Below are positions 12,565 to 24,100 of a DNA stretch of 64,000 nucleotides, one piece after another (positions within the stretch are counted from its first letter, which is position 1; each line of letters starts with the position of its first letter). The notes beneath the pieces were generated by a model. That model saw only the letters and a program-made list of their open reading frames with translations. It was not told where the DNA came from and ran no database searches. This stretch comes from Burkholderiaceae bacterium (GTDB taxonomy: Bacteria; Pseudomonadota; Gammaproteobacteria; Burkholderiales; Burkholderiaceae_E), in contig JAMLIS010000005.1 of NCBI GenBank assembly GCA_023954015.1, forward strand, positions 147,662 to 211,661, written 5' to 3'. Both the position numbers and the translations under genes were made by a program.

Positions 12565-13793
12565 ACGACATCGACGAGGTCGCTGCGCGAACGCGGCGCG
12601 AACACGGCGAGAAGGCGGCGCCCCGCGCTTCCGGCGCACCGGCGCGCGAGCAGACGATGCTGCTCACCGGCAACCACGCCGTCGCGTGGGCGGCCAAGCT
12701 GGCGCGACCGAAGTTCGCGCCCGGCTATCCGATCACGCCGCAGACGCCGATCCTCGAGAAGCTCACCGAGTTCCAGGCGGCCGGCGAGTTCGACGCCGAG
12801 ATCATCACGCCCGAGTCCGAGCATTCGGTGATGGCGGCGTGCATCCCCGCCTCGCTCGCCGGCGTGCGCGTGTTCACCGCCACCGCCTCGCAGGGCCTGC
12901 TGCTGATGCACGAGGTGCTGCAGTACGCCAGCGGCGCGCGTGCGCCGATCGTCGTGGCCAACGTGAACCGGACGGTAGCCTCGCCGTGGGCGTTCTGGCC
13001 CGACCAGACCGACAGCCTCGCGCAGCGCGACACCGGGTGGATCCAGTTCTACAGCGAGAGTTCGCAGGAGTCGCTCGACTCGGTGATCCAGGCTTTCCGC
13101 ATCGCCGAGTCGGTTCTCGTGCCGGCGATGGTCAGCCACGATGCGTTCTACGTCTCGCACGCGCTCGAGCCGGTGCGTGTTCCGTCGCAGGAGCTCGTCG
13201 ACGAGTTCCTGCCCGCGTACGCGCCGCCGCATCGGATCGATCCGGCGAAGGTCGAGTCGTGGGGCAACGTCGTCACGCAGGAGATGTTCGCCAGGCACCG
13301 CCGCGAACTGGCCGACGCGATGGCGAAGGTTCCGCAACTCGCCGTCGAGGTCGACCGCGAGTGGGCGCGCCTCACCGGACGCAGCTGGGGCGTCGTCGAG
13401 CGGTATCGCTGCGACGGTGCGCGAACGGTGCTGGTGACGATGGGCAGCATGTGCGGCACGGCGCGCGACGCGGTCGATGCGATGCGCGACGAGGGCATCG
13501 CGGTGGGGCTGGTCAAGCTGCGGTTGTTCCGGCCGTTTCCGGTCGCCGCGCTGCGCGCTGCGCTCGACGGCGTCGCGGAGGTCATCGTGCTCGATCGCAA
13601 TTATTCGCCGGGTTGCGGCGGCGTGCTGCACCAGGAACTGCGTTCGGCGCTGTACGGGATGTCGCAGGCGCCGACGATTCGCGGACTGCTGGCCGGCGTC
13701 GGCGGCGTGAACGTTCCGCCCGAGCGGATTCGCGAGTTCGTGCGCGATTCGGCTACGTACGACAGCGGACCCGAGTCGGTCTGGGTCAGCTGA
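12561..13793 (+). CDS. 2-oxoacid:acceptor oxidoreductase, alpha subunit
   Basis: The alpha subunit provides the pyrimidine-binding domain for thiamine diphosphate and part of the substrate site. The 410-residue protein carries the family pattern [26 protein letters not shown] and [17 protein letters not shown], the phrase [13 protein letters not shown], and the C-terminal transketolase-like domain ([28 protein letters not shown]). A 32-residue polar N-terminus precedes the conserved part. It starts inside the previous stop (ATGA) after a good GAGGAGG, and lies 25 bp before the beta subunit gene. Confidence 0.93.
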   Translation: MNDIDEVAARTRREHGEKAAPRASGAPAREQTMLLTGNHAVAWAAKLARPKFAPGYPITPQTPILEKLTEFQAAGEFDAEIITPESEHSVMAACIPASLAGVRVFTATASQGLLLMHEVLQYASGARAPIVVANVNRTVASPWAFWPDQTDSLAQRDTGWIQFYSESSQESLDSVIQAFRIAESVLVPAMVSHDAFYVSHALEPVRVPSQELVDEFLPAYAPPHRIDPAKVESWGNVVTQEMFARHRRELADAMAKVPQLAVEVDREWARLTGRSWGVVERYRCDGARTVLVTMGSMCGTARDAVDAMRDEGIAVGLVKLRLFRPFPVAALRAALDGVAEVIVLDRNYSPGCGGVLHQELRSALYGMSQAPTIRGLLAGVGGVNVPPERIREFVRDSATYDSGPESVWVS

Positions 13794-13818
13794 AGCGCGA
13801 TCGCGAGCGGAGGAAACG

Positions 13819-14745
13819 ATGAAGAAACTCGAAGTCGTCGAAGACGCGATGTTCTGTTCCGGCCACGCGGCGTGTCCGGGTTGCATCGAAGCGCTGTCGG
13901 TGCGTCACGTGCTCGCCACGCTCGGCCCCGACACGGTGGCCGTCGTGCCGCCGTCGTGCATGGCGATCATCGCCGGGCCGCAACCGTTCTCTTCGCTGCG
14001 CATTCCCGTGTACCAGCCGACGCTCGAATCGAGCGCGGCGGCGGCCTCGGGCATTCGCCGTGCGCTCGATGCGCAGGGCAAGCGCGATACGCAGGTCGTC
14101 GTCTTCGCCGGCGACGGCGGCACGTACGACATCGGCTTCCAGTGCCTGTCGTCGGCGGTCGAGCGCAACGAGAACTTCCTCTACGTGTGCCTCGACAACG
14201 AGGGCTACATGAACACCGGCGCGCAGAAGTCGTCGTCGACGCCGCGCTTCGCGTCGACCGGATCGACGCCGGCCGGCAAGCTCTCGCGCAAGAAGAACCT
14301 CACCGAGATCATGGCGGCGCACGAGATCCCGTACGCGGCCACCGGCACCGCCGGCTTCCTGCCCGACCTGGTCCGCAAGGTGCAGAAGGCGAAGACGATC
14401 CGCGGCACGCGGCTGCTGACGCTGCTGATCCCGTGCATCGACGGCTGGGGACTGACCGACGACGGCGGCCTGGGCGTGGCGCGCCTGGCGGTCGAGAGCG
14501 GCGTGTTTCCGCTCTACGAGGTCGAGGACGGTCACTACTACACGTTGAATCACGCGCGGCGCACCCGCAGCGTGGCCGACTACCTGGCGCCGCAGCGGCG
14601 CTATCGGCACCTGAAGCAGCCCGAGATCGACACGCTGCAGGCCGACGTCGACGCGGGGTGGGAGCGGCTGATGCAGCGGGTGGCGGCGAGCGAGGCGCAG
14701 GCAGCGGTCGCGCGAGCGGCGGTCGCGCGGGCGGCGGTCGGGTAG
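13819..14745 (+). CDS. 2-oxoacid:acceptor oxidoreductase, beta subunit
   Basis: The beta subunit binds the thiamine diphosphate and the proximal [4Fe-4S] cluster. The 308-residue product has cluster cysteines in [11 protein letters not shown] (Cys13, Cys19, Cys22) and Cys residues downstream. The diphosphate/Mg motif is [10 protein letters not shown] followed by DNEGYMNTG, at about residues 98-134. It has an ATG start with GGAGG upstream. The C-terminus is an alanine-rich tail ([13 protein letters not shown]) that runs into a GC-rich tandem repeat, so the last dozen residues are probably repeat-derived. Last gene of the oxidoreductase operon. Confidence 0.93.
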   Translation: MKKLEVVEDAMFCSGHAACPGCIEALSVRHVLATLGPDTVAVVPPSCMAIIAGPQPFSSLRIPVYQPTLESSAAAASGIRRALDAQGKRDTQVVVFAGDGGTYDIGFQCLSSAVERNENFLYVCLDNEGYMNTGAQKSSSTPRFASTGSTPAGKLSRKKNLTEIMAAHEIPYAATGTAGFLPDLVRKVQKAKTIRGTRLLTLLIPCIDGWGLTDDGGLGVARLAVESGVFPLYEVEDGHYYTLNHARRTRSVADYLAPQRRYRHLKQPEIDTLQADVDAGWERLMQRVAASEAQAAVARAAVARAAVG

Positions 14746-14772
14746 GCGGTCGGGTAGGTGGCGGTCGGGTAG
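14734..14772. repeat. 12-bp tandem repeat overlapping the beta-subunit stop codon
   Basis: Three copies of GCGGTCGGGTAG (14734-14745, 14746-14757, 14761-14772). The stop codon of the oxidoreductase beta subunit is the TAG of the first copy. Degenerate relatives continue upstream to about 14700 in the coding tail. Confidence 0.75.
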
Positions 14773-14788
14773 GCGGCAGTGTAGTACG

Positions 14789-14807
14789 CGGCAGTACCGG
14801 GCTGCCG
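14789..14807 (+). terminator. Weak hairpin after the 2-oxoacid oxidoreductase operon
   Basis: An inverted repeat CGGCAG-N7-CTGCCG lies 43 bp after the operon's last stop. No T-run follows, so if it terminates transcription it would need Rho. Confidence 0.25.
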
Positions 14808-14854
14808 TGCGACAGGCGGCGCAGTCACCGCGCGTGACGGGCGAGGGGCCGAAC

Positions 14855-15526
14855 ATGAAAAGTCGCATCGCCGCGCTGATCTTCGATTTCGAAGGCACGC
14901 TGGTCGACTTCCAGTGGCGGCTCGCCGAGGCCGAGGCGCAGTTGCGCGAGGCCTGCGCATCTCTCGGCTACGGCACGGCGGGCAGCTACGCGCAGTTGTG
15001 GAACGCGGCAGCCGACGCCGCCGCGCCGCAGGGGCGGCTGGCGGCGCTGCGACGTGATCTCGGTCCGATCTACGACCGCTGGGACGCCGATGCGCTGACA
15101 CGCTGGACGCCGCGTCCCGGCGCGGCCGAACTGCTGCACGCAATCGCGGGCCGCGGCCTGCGCACCGGCATGGTTTCGAACATCGGGCGCGCCGCGCTCG
15201 TCGAGGCCCTCGGGCGCTTCGGCTTCGACCGCCGACTCGCGCCGGTGGCGAGTCGCGACGACGTGGACTTCCTGAAGCCGCGTCCCGACGGCATCCTGCG
15301 CGTGCTGGCCGAATGGAAGGTGGCGCCGCACGAGGCGCTCTTCGTCGGCGACAGCCGTGCCGACGTGCTGGCGGCCCGCGCGGCCGGTATGCCGGTGGCC
15401 ATCGTTCGCGGCGGCGAATGCGCGGAGTCGGAGTTCGATGCGTTGCCGCCGGATTACCTGCTGACGGCGATCGACGAGGTCAACCAAGTAGCGCCGGCAG
15501 CCATACGGCGACTGCCGGCCACATGA
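14855..15526 (+). CDS. HAD-superfamily hydrolase (phosphoglycolate phosphatase-like)
   Basis: This is a phosphatase-type haloacid dehalogenase protein of 223 residues. Motif I is FDFEGTLVD at residues 9-17: the nucleophile Asp is present but the usual second Asp (general acid/base) is Glu. Motif II is probably GMVSNIG, the motif III Lys lies in FLKPRPDG, and motif IV is VGDSRADVLAARAAGM. The ATG at 14855 follows GAGGGG; an earlier frame start lacks family character. The gene end overlaps the convergent TRAP gene by 47 bases. The substrate is unknown. Confidence 0.85.
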   Translation: MKSRIAALIFDFEGTLVDFQWRLAEAEAQLREACASLGYGTAGSYAQLWNAAADAAAPQGRLAALRRDLGPIYDRWDADALTRWTPRPGAAELLHAIAGRGLRTGMVSNIGRAALVEALGRFGFDRRLAPVASRDDVDFLKPRPDGILRVLAEWKVAPHEALFVGDSRADVLAARAAGMPVAIVRGGECAESEFDALPPDYLLTAIDEVNQVAPAAIRRLPAT

Positions 15527-16793
15527 ACACGAGCGCGAGCATCAACAGGCTCATGGCTACGTACGGCATGACGGCGGCGAAGATGTGCGCCATCGTCACC
15601 GCAGGAGGCGCGACTCCCTTCATCGTCATCAGCAGCATTCCATGCGGCGGCAGCAGAAGCCCGAGTTGCATGCAGATGAGGAACATGACGCCGAACCACA
15701 CCGGATCGATGCCGAGCTGCTGAACGATCGGCATGAAGATCGGAAGCGTGATCATCATCATGCTTACCTGGTCGACGAACAGCCCGAGGAAGATCAGCAC
15801 GCCCATCATCGCGGCGACCACTGCCGTCGTCGTGAGCCCCTGGCCGGTAATCACCTGGACGAGCCCGTTGCTCGCTCCGGAGAACGACAGGATCTGCGAG
15901 AAGGTCGTCGCGCCCACGATGATGAACAGGATCATCCCCGAGATCGCCACCGTTCCGCGCAGCGCCTGCAGCAGGTTCTTCGGCGTGAGCGCGCGATAGA
16001 CCAGCGCGAGAACGACCGTGGCGAAGGCGCCGATGGCGGCGGACTCGGTCGGCGTCGCCCAGCCAGCCGCCATCGATGCGACGACCACGACGAAGATTGA
16101 CACCAGCGGAACGACATACTGCAGGAACGGGCGCCAGTTTTCCCAGCCGACGTGGCGTTCGATCTGTGTCTTGGGCGCGAGCGTCGGATCGATTCGCACG
16201 CGCACGATGATGTACGCGACGAAGGCGATCGACAGCAGAAGGCCGGGGACGACGCCGCCGATCAGCAGCTTCGAGATCGAGATGCCGGACAGGCTGCCCA
16301 GCAGCACCGTGAGCGCCGACGGCGGAATCAGCATGTCGACTGCGCCGATCGCCATGATCGGACCGGCGGCCATCGTCGGGTGGTAGCCGCGCGAAAGCAT
16401 CATCGGCAGCATCAGGCTGCCCAGCATCGCCGTTGTCGCGATCGTCGATCCGGAGATCGCCGAGAATATCGTGCCGGCGACGACCGCGACGACGGAAAGA
16501 CGGCCGGGCACCTGGCGGATCAGGCGTTCGATGCCGTCGATGACCTTGACTGCGATGCCGGTGTGGAACAGCACCTCGCCCATCAGGACGAACAGCGGTA
16601 TCGGCGTCAGTGCAAAGCTCTGCACCGACGCGACGCTGTTGCGGGCTAGCTGCATCATGCCGGAGTCGCCGCCGAGAAAGATCCATGCGCCGACCAGATT
16701 GATGACGAGAAAGCAGAACGCCACCGGCAGTCCGAGGAACAGCAGCACGGTCGATCCGCCGAGCATCAGCCACGCGGCCGCTTCCCAGCTCAT
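15480..16793 (-). CDS. dctM: TRAP transporter large permease subunit (DctM family)
   Basis: This is the large membrane subunit of a tripartite ATP-independent periplasmic transporter, which imports organic acids using an ion gradient. The 437-residue protein is very hydrophobic with about 12 predicted helices. It holds the family motifs GGDSGMMQLARNSVASVQSFALTP (near residue 45), IFSAISGSTIATTAMLG (near 108) and ATPTESAAIGAF (near 228). It is last in dctP-dctQ-dctM on the minus strand, 27 bp after dctQ, and its end overlaps the convergent HAD gene. Confidence 0.94.
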   Translation of the reverse strand: MSWEAAAWLMLGGSTVLLFLGLPVAFCFLVINLVGAWIFLGGDSGMMQLARNSVASVQSFALTPIPLFVLMGEVLFHTGIAVKVIDGIERLIRQVPGRLSVVAVVAGTIFSAISGSTIATTAMLGSLMLPMMLSRGYHPTMAAGPIMAIGAVDMLIPPSALTVLLGSLSGISISKLLIGGVVPGLLLSIAFVAYIIVRVRIDPTLAPKTQIERHVGWENWRPFLQYVVPLVSIFVVVVASMAAGWATPTESAAIGAFATVVLALVYRALTPKNLLQALRGTVAISGMILFIIVGATTFSQILSFSGASNGLVQVITGQGLTTTAVVAAMMGVLIFLGLFVDQVSMMMITLPIFMPIVQQLGIDPVWFGVMFLICMQLGLLLPPHGMLLMTMKGVAPPAVTMAHIFAAVMPYVAMSLLMLALVFMWPAVAVWLPALLG

Positions 16794-16820
16794 CTGCCGC
16801 CCCGGAGGCCCACGGTTTCT

Positions 16821-17348
16821 TCAGGCCGCCGAGACGGCATCGTCGCGCGGCGCCCGCTCGCCGCTCAGCAGCCGGTGCATGCGGAACGCCGCCTCGATGC
16901 CCAGGAGCGTGAAGGCGAAGGGCAGCGGCGCGAGCGACCACCATTCGGGAGTGACCAGCGTCTTGATGAGAATCGAGCCGGCCCGGTAGCTCGCCAGCGC
17001 GGCTTTCGCGCTGTAGACCACGAGCGCCATGCAGCAAAGAAGCGCGAGTACATCCGCCACGATCTCGAGGCGCCACGCCAGTCGCCTCGGGATCGCCCGA
17101 AGCAGCAGATCGACTCGGATGTGCTGGCCCTGGCGCAGCAGCCACGGCGCGGCGAGCAGCGTGATCAGGTAGAGCAGCGTCTCGGAGATCTCGTTGGACC
17201 ACTCCAGCCCGCGCAATCCGGGAACGATCGCGACGTTGCGCAACAGCACGTCGGCGCAGATGACCAGCATCATCGCCGCGAGCATGAGGCTCGCGGCGAT
17301 CATCAGCGCGTTCAGCAATCGCCCGTAGGCGGCGGAGATCGCACGCAC
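16821..17348 (-). CDS. dctQ: TRAP transporter small permease subunit (DctQ family)
   Basis: This is the small four-helix membrane subunit that pairs with DctM. The 175-residue protein shows helices at about residues 13-35, 53-72, 93-113 and 134-155 and the family phrase LEWSNEISETLLYLITLLAAPWL with QGQHIRVDLL following. It sits 9 bp after dctP and 27 bp before dctM, consistent with one transcript and a fixed subunit ratio. Confidence 0.92.
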   Translation of the reverse strand: MRAISAAYGRLLNALMIAASLMLAAMMLVICADVLLRNVAIVPGLRGLEWSNEISETLLYLITLLAAPWLLRQGQHIRVDLLLRAIPRRLAWRLEIVADVLALLCCMALVVYSAKAALASYRAGSILIKTLVTPEWWSLAPLPFAFTLLGIEAAFRMHRLLSGERAPRDDAVSAA

Positions 17349-17357
17349 GGGTGGCGG

Positions 17358-18416
<1,059 letters not shown>

Positions 18417-18537
18417 CTAAACTACCCGGTTCCACTCCGCATGCGCAAGTCATGATCCACGCGACTCTCCGGCCGTGGCGCCGGGGATGCTGCCGGCGCG
18501 CATCCTGCCATCGGCACGAAGCTCGGCAACGAGGCGA

Positions 18538-19944
18538 ATGAGGCCCGCGTCCCCGCTCGCCGCCCCGCTGCTCGCCGCTGCGGCGTTCGCTCTCGCCGGT
18601 TGTGCGGTCGCGCCTCCGCCGGCGCGCGCGCCGCAGCTGCCGTCGACCGAGTGGTCGGCGCCGCTGCCGCACGGCGGGAGCGCCGAGGCGCTCGCCGACT
18701 GGTGGTCGCGCTTCGACGATCCGTCGCTCGCGCAATTGATCGATCTCGCGCAGCGCGAAAACCCGACGCTCGAGCAGGCCGCGCAGCGCATCGTCGAGGC
18801 GCGCGCGAATGCGCGCGTGGCCGGCGCAGCGCTCGCGCCGGTGCTCCAGGCGAACGCGAGTGCGACGCGCGGCAACACGCTGATGATCGGCGCGGGACTT
18901 CCCGCGGCCACGACGATGAGCAGCGCGACGCTCGATGCGAGCTGGGAACTGGACCTCTTCGGCGCGGCGCGCAACCGCGAGGCGGCCGCGCTCGCGCGCG
19001 TCGAGGGCAGCCGCAGCCAGTGGCACGATGCGCGCGTGAGCCTCGCTGCCGAGGTGGCCGACGCCTACGTGGGGCTTCGCGTCTGCGAAGCGCTCGTCGA
19101 CCTGTTCGACGCGCAGGCGCAGTCGCTCGCGACCACCGAATCGCTGACCGAGCGCAAGACCGACGCGGGTTTCGCCGCGCCCGCCGATCTCGCGCTCGCG
19201 CGGGCGACCGCCGCCGAGGCGCGCTCGCGCGCAACGACGCAGCGTGCCGATTGCGAGGTCGCGCTCGGCCAGATCGCGATGCTGACCGCGCAGCCGGCGG
19301 TGGCGTTGCGCGCGGCGCTGGCGTCGCGTCGCGCGCGACTGCCCGAACCGCACGCCTTCGCGGTCGATGCCGTGCCGGCGCGGGTGCTTTCGCAGCGGCC
19401 CGACCTCGCCGCAGCCGAGCGCGCGGCGCTCGCTGCCGCCGCCGAAGTGGGAGCGGCGCAGGCCGACCGCTTCCCGCGGCTGGCGCTCACCGGCTCGGTC
19501 GGCCGTTCGGCGCTGCATTTCGCCGGGCAGACGCTGACCGGCTCGACCTGGTCCTTCGCGCCTTCGCTCGCCGCGACGCTGTTCGATGCCGGCAGGCGCA
19601 GTGCGAGCGTCGACGCCGCGCGTGCGAGGCTCGCGATCGCCGAGGCCGATTGGCGCGCCCGCGCGCTTGCCGCGGTGCGCGAAGTCGAACAGGCGCTCGT
19701 GCGGCTGGACGCCGCCGATCGCAGACTCGACGATGCGCGCCGCGCCGCCGACGGCTACCGCTCGTTCCTCGATGCGGCGACCGCGCAGTGGGAGGTCGGC
19801 GCGGGCAGCCTGCTCGACCTCGAGCAGGCGCGGCGCAATGCGCAGAACGCCGATGCTGCGCTCGTGCAGACGCGGCGCGAGCGCGTTTCGGCCTGGCTGG
19901 CGCTGTACAAGGCGGTCGGCGGGGGCTGGACGGCCACGGAATAA
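18538..19944 (+). CDS. Efflux outer-membrane lipoprotein (NodT/OprM family)
   Basis: This is a TolC-type trimeric outer-membrane channel for RND efflux. The ATG at 18538 gives 468 residues, with a signal ending in the lipobox LAGC (Cys22), then two repeats of the outer-membrane-factor fold. Visible family phrases are DWWSRFDDPSL, WELDLFGAARN and LSQRPDLAAAERAL-like, with SLLDLEQARRN near the end. An upstream in-frame start adds 21 residues that would spoil the signal. It is the first of three genes; the membrane-fusion gene follows after 13 bp. More often the channel gene is last. Confidence 0.93.
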   Translation: MRPASPLAAPLLAAAAFALAGCAVAPPPARAPQLPSTEWSAPLPHGGSAEALADWWSRFDDPSLAQLIDLAQRENPTLEQAAQRIVEARANARVAGAALAPVLQANASATRGNTLMIGAGLPAATTMSSATLDASWELDLFGAARNREAAALARVEGSRSQWHDARVSLAAEVADAYVGLRVCEALVDLFDAQAQSLATTESLTERKTDAGFAAPADLALARATAAEARSRATTQRADCEVALGQIAMLTAQPAVALRAALASRRARLPEPHAFAVDAVPARVLSQRPDLAAAERAALAAAAEVGAAQADRFPRLALTGSVGRSALHFAGQTLTGSTWSFAPSLAATLFDAGRRSASVDAARARLAIAEADWRARALAAVREVEQALVRLDAADRRLDDARRAADGYRSFLDAATAQWEVGAGSLLDLEQARRNAQNADAALVQTRRERVSAWLALYKAVGGGWTATE

Positions 19945-19957
19945 GAAGAACGAAGGA

Positions 19958-21166
19958 ATGGCGAAGAACACCAAGACGATCGCGGCCGGAATCGCCGCGG
20001 CTCTCGCGATCCTCGCGGGCGCCCTCGCGTGGACGTCCTCGTCGGGCGACGATCGCGCGACCGAGGCGGGCCGCGGGCACGACGACGCAGCGGCGAGCGG
20101 CGCCGCGCGGCTTGCGACGCAGCAGCCGGGCAGCGCGCCGGCTGCCTCCGGCGCGTCCGGCGCCTTGCGTCCCGCACTCACCGTCACCACGACGACGCCG
20201 CGCCGTGAGTCGTGGCCGGTCACGGTCGCCGCCAACGGCAGCGTCGCTGCCTGGCAGGAGATCGTCGTCGGCAGCGAGGTGAGCGGCCTGCAGCTCGTCG
20301 AGGTCCGGGTCAACGTCGGTGATCGCGTGCGCCGCGGCCAGCTGCTTGCGCGCCTGTCGGCCGACACCGTGCAGGCCGAGCGTGCGCAGATCCGCGCGGC
20401 GCTCGCCGAAGCCGAGGCGACGCTCGCCGACGCGAACGCCAACGCGGCGCGCGCGCAACGGCTCGACCGTAGCGGCGCGATCAGCGCGCAGCAGATCGAG
20501 CAGTACCGCACCGCCGCGCAAACCGCCCGCGCACGCGTCGCAGCCCAGCGCGCGCGCCTGCAGGCGCAGGAACTGCGCCTGTCGAACACGCGCATCGTCG
20601 CGCCGGACGACGGCATCGTCTCGTCGCGCAGCGCGACGATGGGGGCGATCGTGCAGCCCGGCGCCGAGCTGTTTCGCCTCATCCGCGGCGCACGCCTCGA
20701 ATGGCGCGCGGAAGTTCCCGGCGCCGACCTGCCGCGCGTGAAGCCCGGCCACCGCGTGGTCCTGACCAGCGCCGACGGCACGACGATCGAAGGACGCGTG
20801 CGCGTCGTCGCGCCCACCGTCGATCCGCAGACGCGCATGGGCCTCGTCTACGTCGACCTGCCGCAGCCCGGCTCGGCGCGCGCCGGGATGTTCGCGCGCG
20901 GAACGATCGAGCTGGGCGAGTCGCCGGCACGCACGATTCCGCAGTCGGCGCTGGCGCTGCGCGACGGCTTCGCCTACGTGTTCCGCGTCGGGCCCGGCGA
21001 CAAGGTCGTGCAGACGAAGGTTTCGGTCGGCCGGCGCGACGGCGATCGCGTCGAGATCGTCGATGGCCTCGACGGCCCCGACGGCGACGTGCGCATCGTC
21101 GACTCGGGCGTCGGCTTTCTCGTCGACGGCGACCTCGTGCGCATCGTCGAGCGCGCTCCGTCATGA
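19958..21166 (+). CDS. RND efflux membrane-fusion (periplasmic adaptor) protein
   Basis: This adaptor joins the inner-membrane RND pump to the outer-membrane channel. The 402-residue protein has an N-terminal membrane anchor or signal (residues 8-26), a low-complexity Ala/Gly-rich linker (to about 70), and a lipoyl/barrel domain (VAANGSVAAWQEIVVGSEVSG). A coiled-coil hairpin follows at about residues 140-205, then the second lipoyl half (IVAPDDGIVSSRSATMG) and the beta-barrel. The start ATG has AAGGA nearby. It overlaps the pump gene by four bases (ATGA). Confidence 0.93.
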   Translation: MAKNTKTIAAGIAAALAILAGALAWTSSSGDDRATEAGRGHDDAAASGAARLATQQPGSAPAASGASGALRPALTVTTTTPRRESWPVTVAANGSVAAWQEIVVGSEVSGLQLVEVRVNVGDRVRRGQLLARLSADTVQAERAQIRAALAEAEATLADANANAARAQRLDRSGAISAQQIEQYRTAAQTARARVAAQRARLQAQELRLSNTRIVAPDDGIVSSRSATMGAIVQPGAELFRLIRGARLEWRAEVPGADLPRVKPGHRVVLTSADGTTIEGRVRVVAPTVDPQTRMGLVYVDLPQPGSARAGMFARGTIELGESPARTIPQSALALRDGFAYVFRVGPGDKVVQTKVSVGRRDGDRVEIVDGLDGPDGDVRIVDSGVGFLVDGDLVRIVERAPS

Positions 21167-24100
21167 GCTGGAACGTCTCGGCGTGGTCGATCCGCAATCC
21201 GACGCCGTCGGTGCTGCTGTTCGTGCTGCTCACCGTCGGAGGACTGCTGTCGTTCCACGCGATGAAGGTGCAGAACTTTCCCGACATCGACCTGCCGACG
21301 GTGACGGTGAGCGCATTGCTGCCGGGTGCCGGTCCCGCGCAGCTCGAAACCGAGGTCGCGCGCAAGATCGAGAACGCCGTCGCCACGGTGCAGGGTGTCA
21401 AGCACATCTACACGCGGCTGCAGGACGGCGCCGCGACGATCACCGTCGAGTTCCATCTCGAGAAGCCGACGCAGGAGGCGGTCGACGACGTCCGTGCGGC
21501 GGTCTCGCGCGTGCGCGCCGACCTTCCCGGCGACCTGCGCGATCCGGTCGTCACGCGAATGGATCTCGCCGGCCTGCCGATCCTCACCTACACGATCGCC
21601 TCCGGGCGGATGGACGACGAGGCGCTGTCCTGGTTCGTCGACAACACGGTGAGCAAGGCGCTGCTCGCGGTGCCCGGCGTGGGCGCGGTGGCGCGCGTGG
21701 GCGGCGTGACGCGCGAGATCGCCGTCGACCTCGATCCGCATCGGATGCTGGCGATCGGCGCGACGGCGGCCGATGTTTCGCGCCAGCTGCGCCGCATCCA
21801 GCAGGACGCGCCGGGCGGGCGCACCGACATCGGCAGCGCCGAGCAGTCGGTGCGCACGATCGCCACCGTCGCGTCGGCCGACGAACTCGCGCGCATGTCG
21901 ATCCCGCTGTCCGACGGGCGCGCCATCCGCCTTTCCGACGTCGGCAGCGTGCGCGACACGGTTGCCGAGCGCCGGTCGGCGGCGCTGCTCGACGGCGCCC
22001 CGGTCGTCGGGTTCGAGATCACGCGCAGCCGCGGCGCCGGCGAGGTCGAAGTCGCCGAAGGCGTACGGGCGCGGCTCGCCGCACTGCAGTCCGCGCACCC
22101 GGACCTGCGCATCGCCGAGGCCGTGAACTTCGTCGCGCCGGTCGAGGACAACTACGAAGGCTCGTTGCGGCTGCTCTACGAGGGCGCCGCGCTGGCGGTG
22201 ATCGTCGTCTGGTTCTTCCTGCGCGACTGGCGGGCGACCTTCGTCGCCGCCACGGCGCTGCCGCTGTCGATCGTTCCGGCCTTCGCCGGCATGTACCTGC
22301 TCGGCTTCTCGATCAACGTGGTCACGCTGTTGTCTCTGTCGCTCGTCGTCGGCATTCTCGTGGACGACGCGATCGTCGAGATCGAGAACATCATGCGCCA
22401 TCTGCGCAGCGGCAAGACGCCGTATCGCGCGGCGATGGAGGCGGCCGACGAGATCGGGCTCGCGGTGATCGCGACCACCTTCACGCTGATCGCGGTGTTC
22501 CTGCCGACGGCGTTCATGAGCGGCGTGGCCGGACGCTTCTTCGTGCAGTTCGGCTGGACCGCGTCGCTCGCGGTGTTCGCCTCGCTCGTCGTCGCGCGCA
22601 TGCTCACGCCGATGATGGCGGCCTACGTGCTGAAGCCCGACGTTCCGCACGACGACGGCCGCATCATGCGTGCCTATCTGCGCGCGTCGCGCTGGAGCCT
22701 GCGACATCGCGCGGTCACGACGATCGTCGCCGCGGTCTTCTTCGCCGGGTCGCTGCTGCTCGTTCCGCTGTTGCCCACCGGCTTCATGCCGCCGGACGAC
22801 CTGTCGCAGACCCAGGTGCACGTCGAACTGCCGCCGGGCAGCACCTTCGAGCAGACACTGGCCGCGGCCGAGCAGGCGCGCACTCTCGTCCAGCGCAACG
22901 CGCACGTCGTGCGCGTCTACACGGCGGTCGGCGGCGGTTCGGCCGGTGGCGATCCGTTCGTTCCGCAAGGCGTCGCCGAAGTGAGCAAGGCGACGCTGAC
23001 GCTCGACCTGACGCCGCGCGAGGAACGCAGCGGCACGAGCAAGCAGCGCATCGAAGACGAATTGCGGCAGGCGCTGGCCGCGGTGCCCGGCGCGCGCATC
23101 GAGGTCGGGCTGAGCGGCTCGAGCGAGAAGTACATCCTCGTGCTGGCCAGCGAGGACGGCGACGCGCTCGCGCGCCATGCTGCGATCGTCGGCCGCGAAC
23201 TGCGCACGCTGCCCGGCATCGGCAACGTCGTGTCGACGTCGAGCCTCGCGCGTCCCGAAGTCATCGTGCGCCCCGACTTCCAGCGCGCCGCCGACCTCGG
23301 CGTCACCTCGGCGGCGATCGCCGACACGCTGCGCATCGCCACCGCCGGCGACTACGACCAGGGGCTGGCCAAGCTGAATCTCTCGCAGCGCCAGGTGCCG
23401 ATCGTCGTGCGGCTCGATCCGGCTGCACGCGAGGATCTCGCGCTGATCTCGCGCCTGGCGGTGCCCGGTGCACGTGGGCCGGTCGCGCTCGACAACGTCG
23501 CCGCCGTATCGATCGGCAGCGGCCCGGCACAGATCGATCGCTACGATCGGCTGCGCAACATCAACTTCCGCATCGAGCTGAACGGACAGCCGCTGGGCGA
23601 GATCGAGAAGAAGGCGCTCGCGCTGCCCAGCCTGCGCGAATTGCCGCCGGGGATCCTGCAGCGTACGGTGGGCGACGCCGAGGCGATGGCCGAGCTCGGG
23701 CGCAGCTTCGCCATCGCGATGCTCACCGGCGTGCTGTGCATCTACGTCGTGCTCGTGCTGCTGTTCCGCGATTTCGTGCAGCCGGTCACGATTCTGGTGG
23801 CGCTCGTGCTGTCGGTGCCGGGCGCTTTCCTCGCGCTGTGGCTCGCCGGCCTGTCGATCTCGATGCCGTCGATGATCGGCCTGATCATGCTGATGGGGAT
23901 CGCCACGAAGAACTCGATCCTGCTCGTCGAGTACGCGATCATGGCGCGGCGCGATCGGGGCCTGTCGCGCCTGGACGCGCTGCTCGATGCCTGCCACAAG
24001 CGTGCGCGTCCGATCGTGATGACGACGGTGGCGATGGGTGCCGGGATGACGCCGATCGCGATCGGCTGGGGGGTCGATCCGAGCTTTCGCGCGCCGATGG

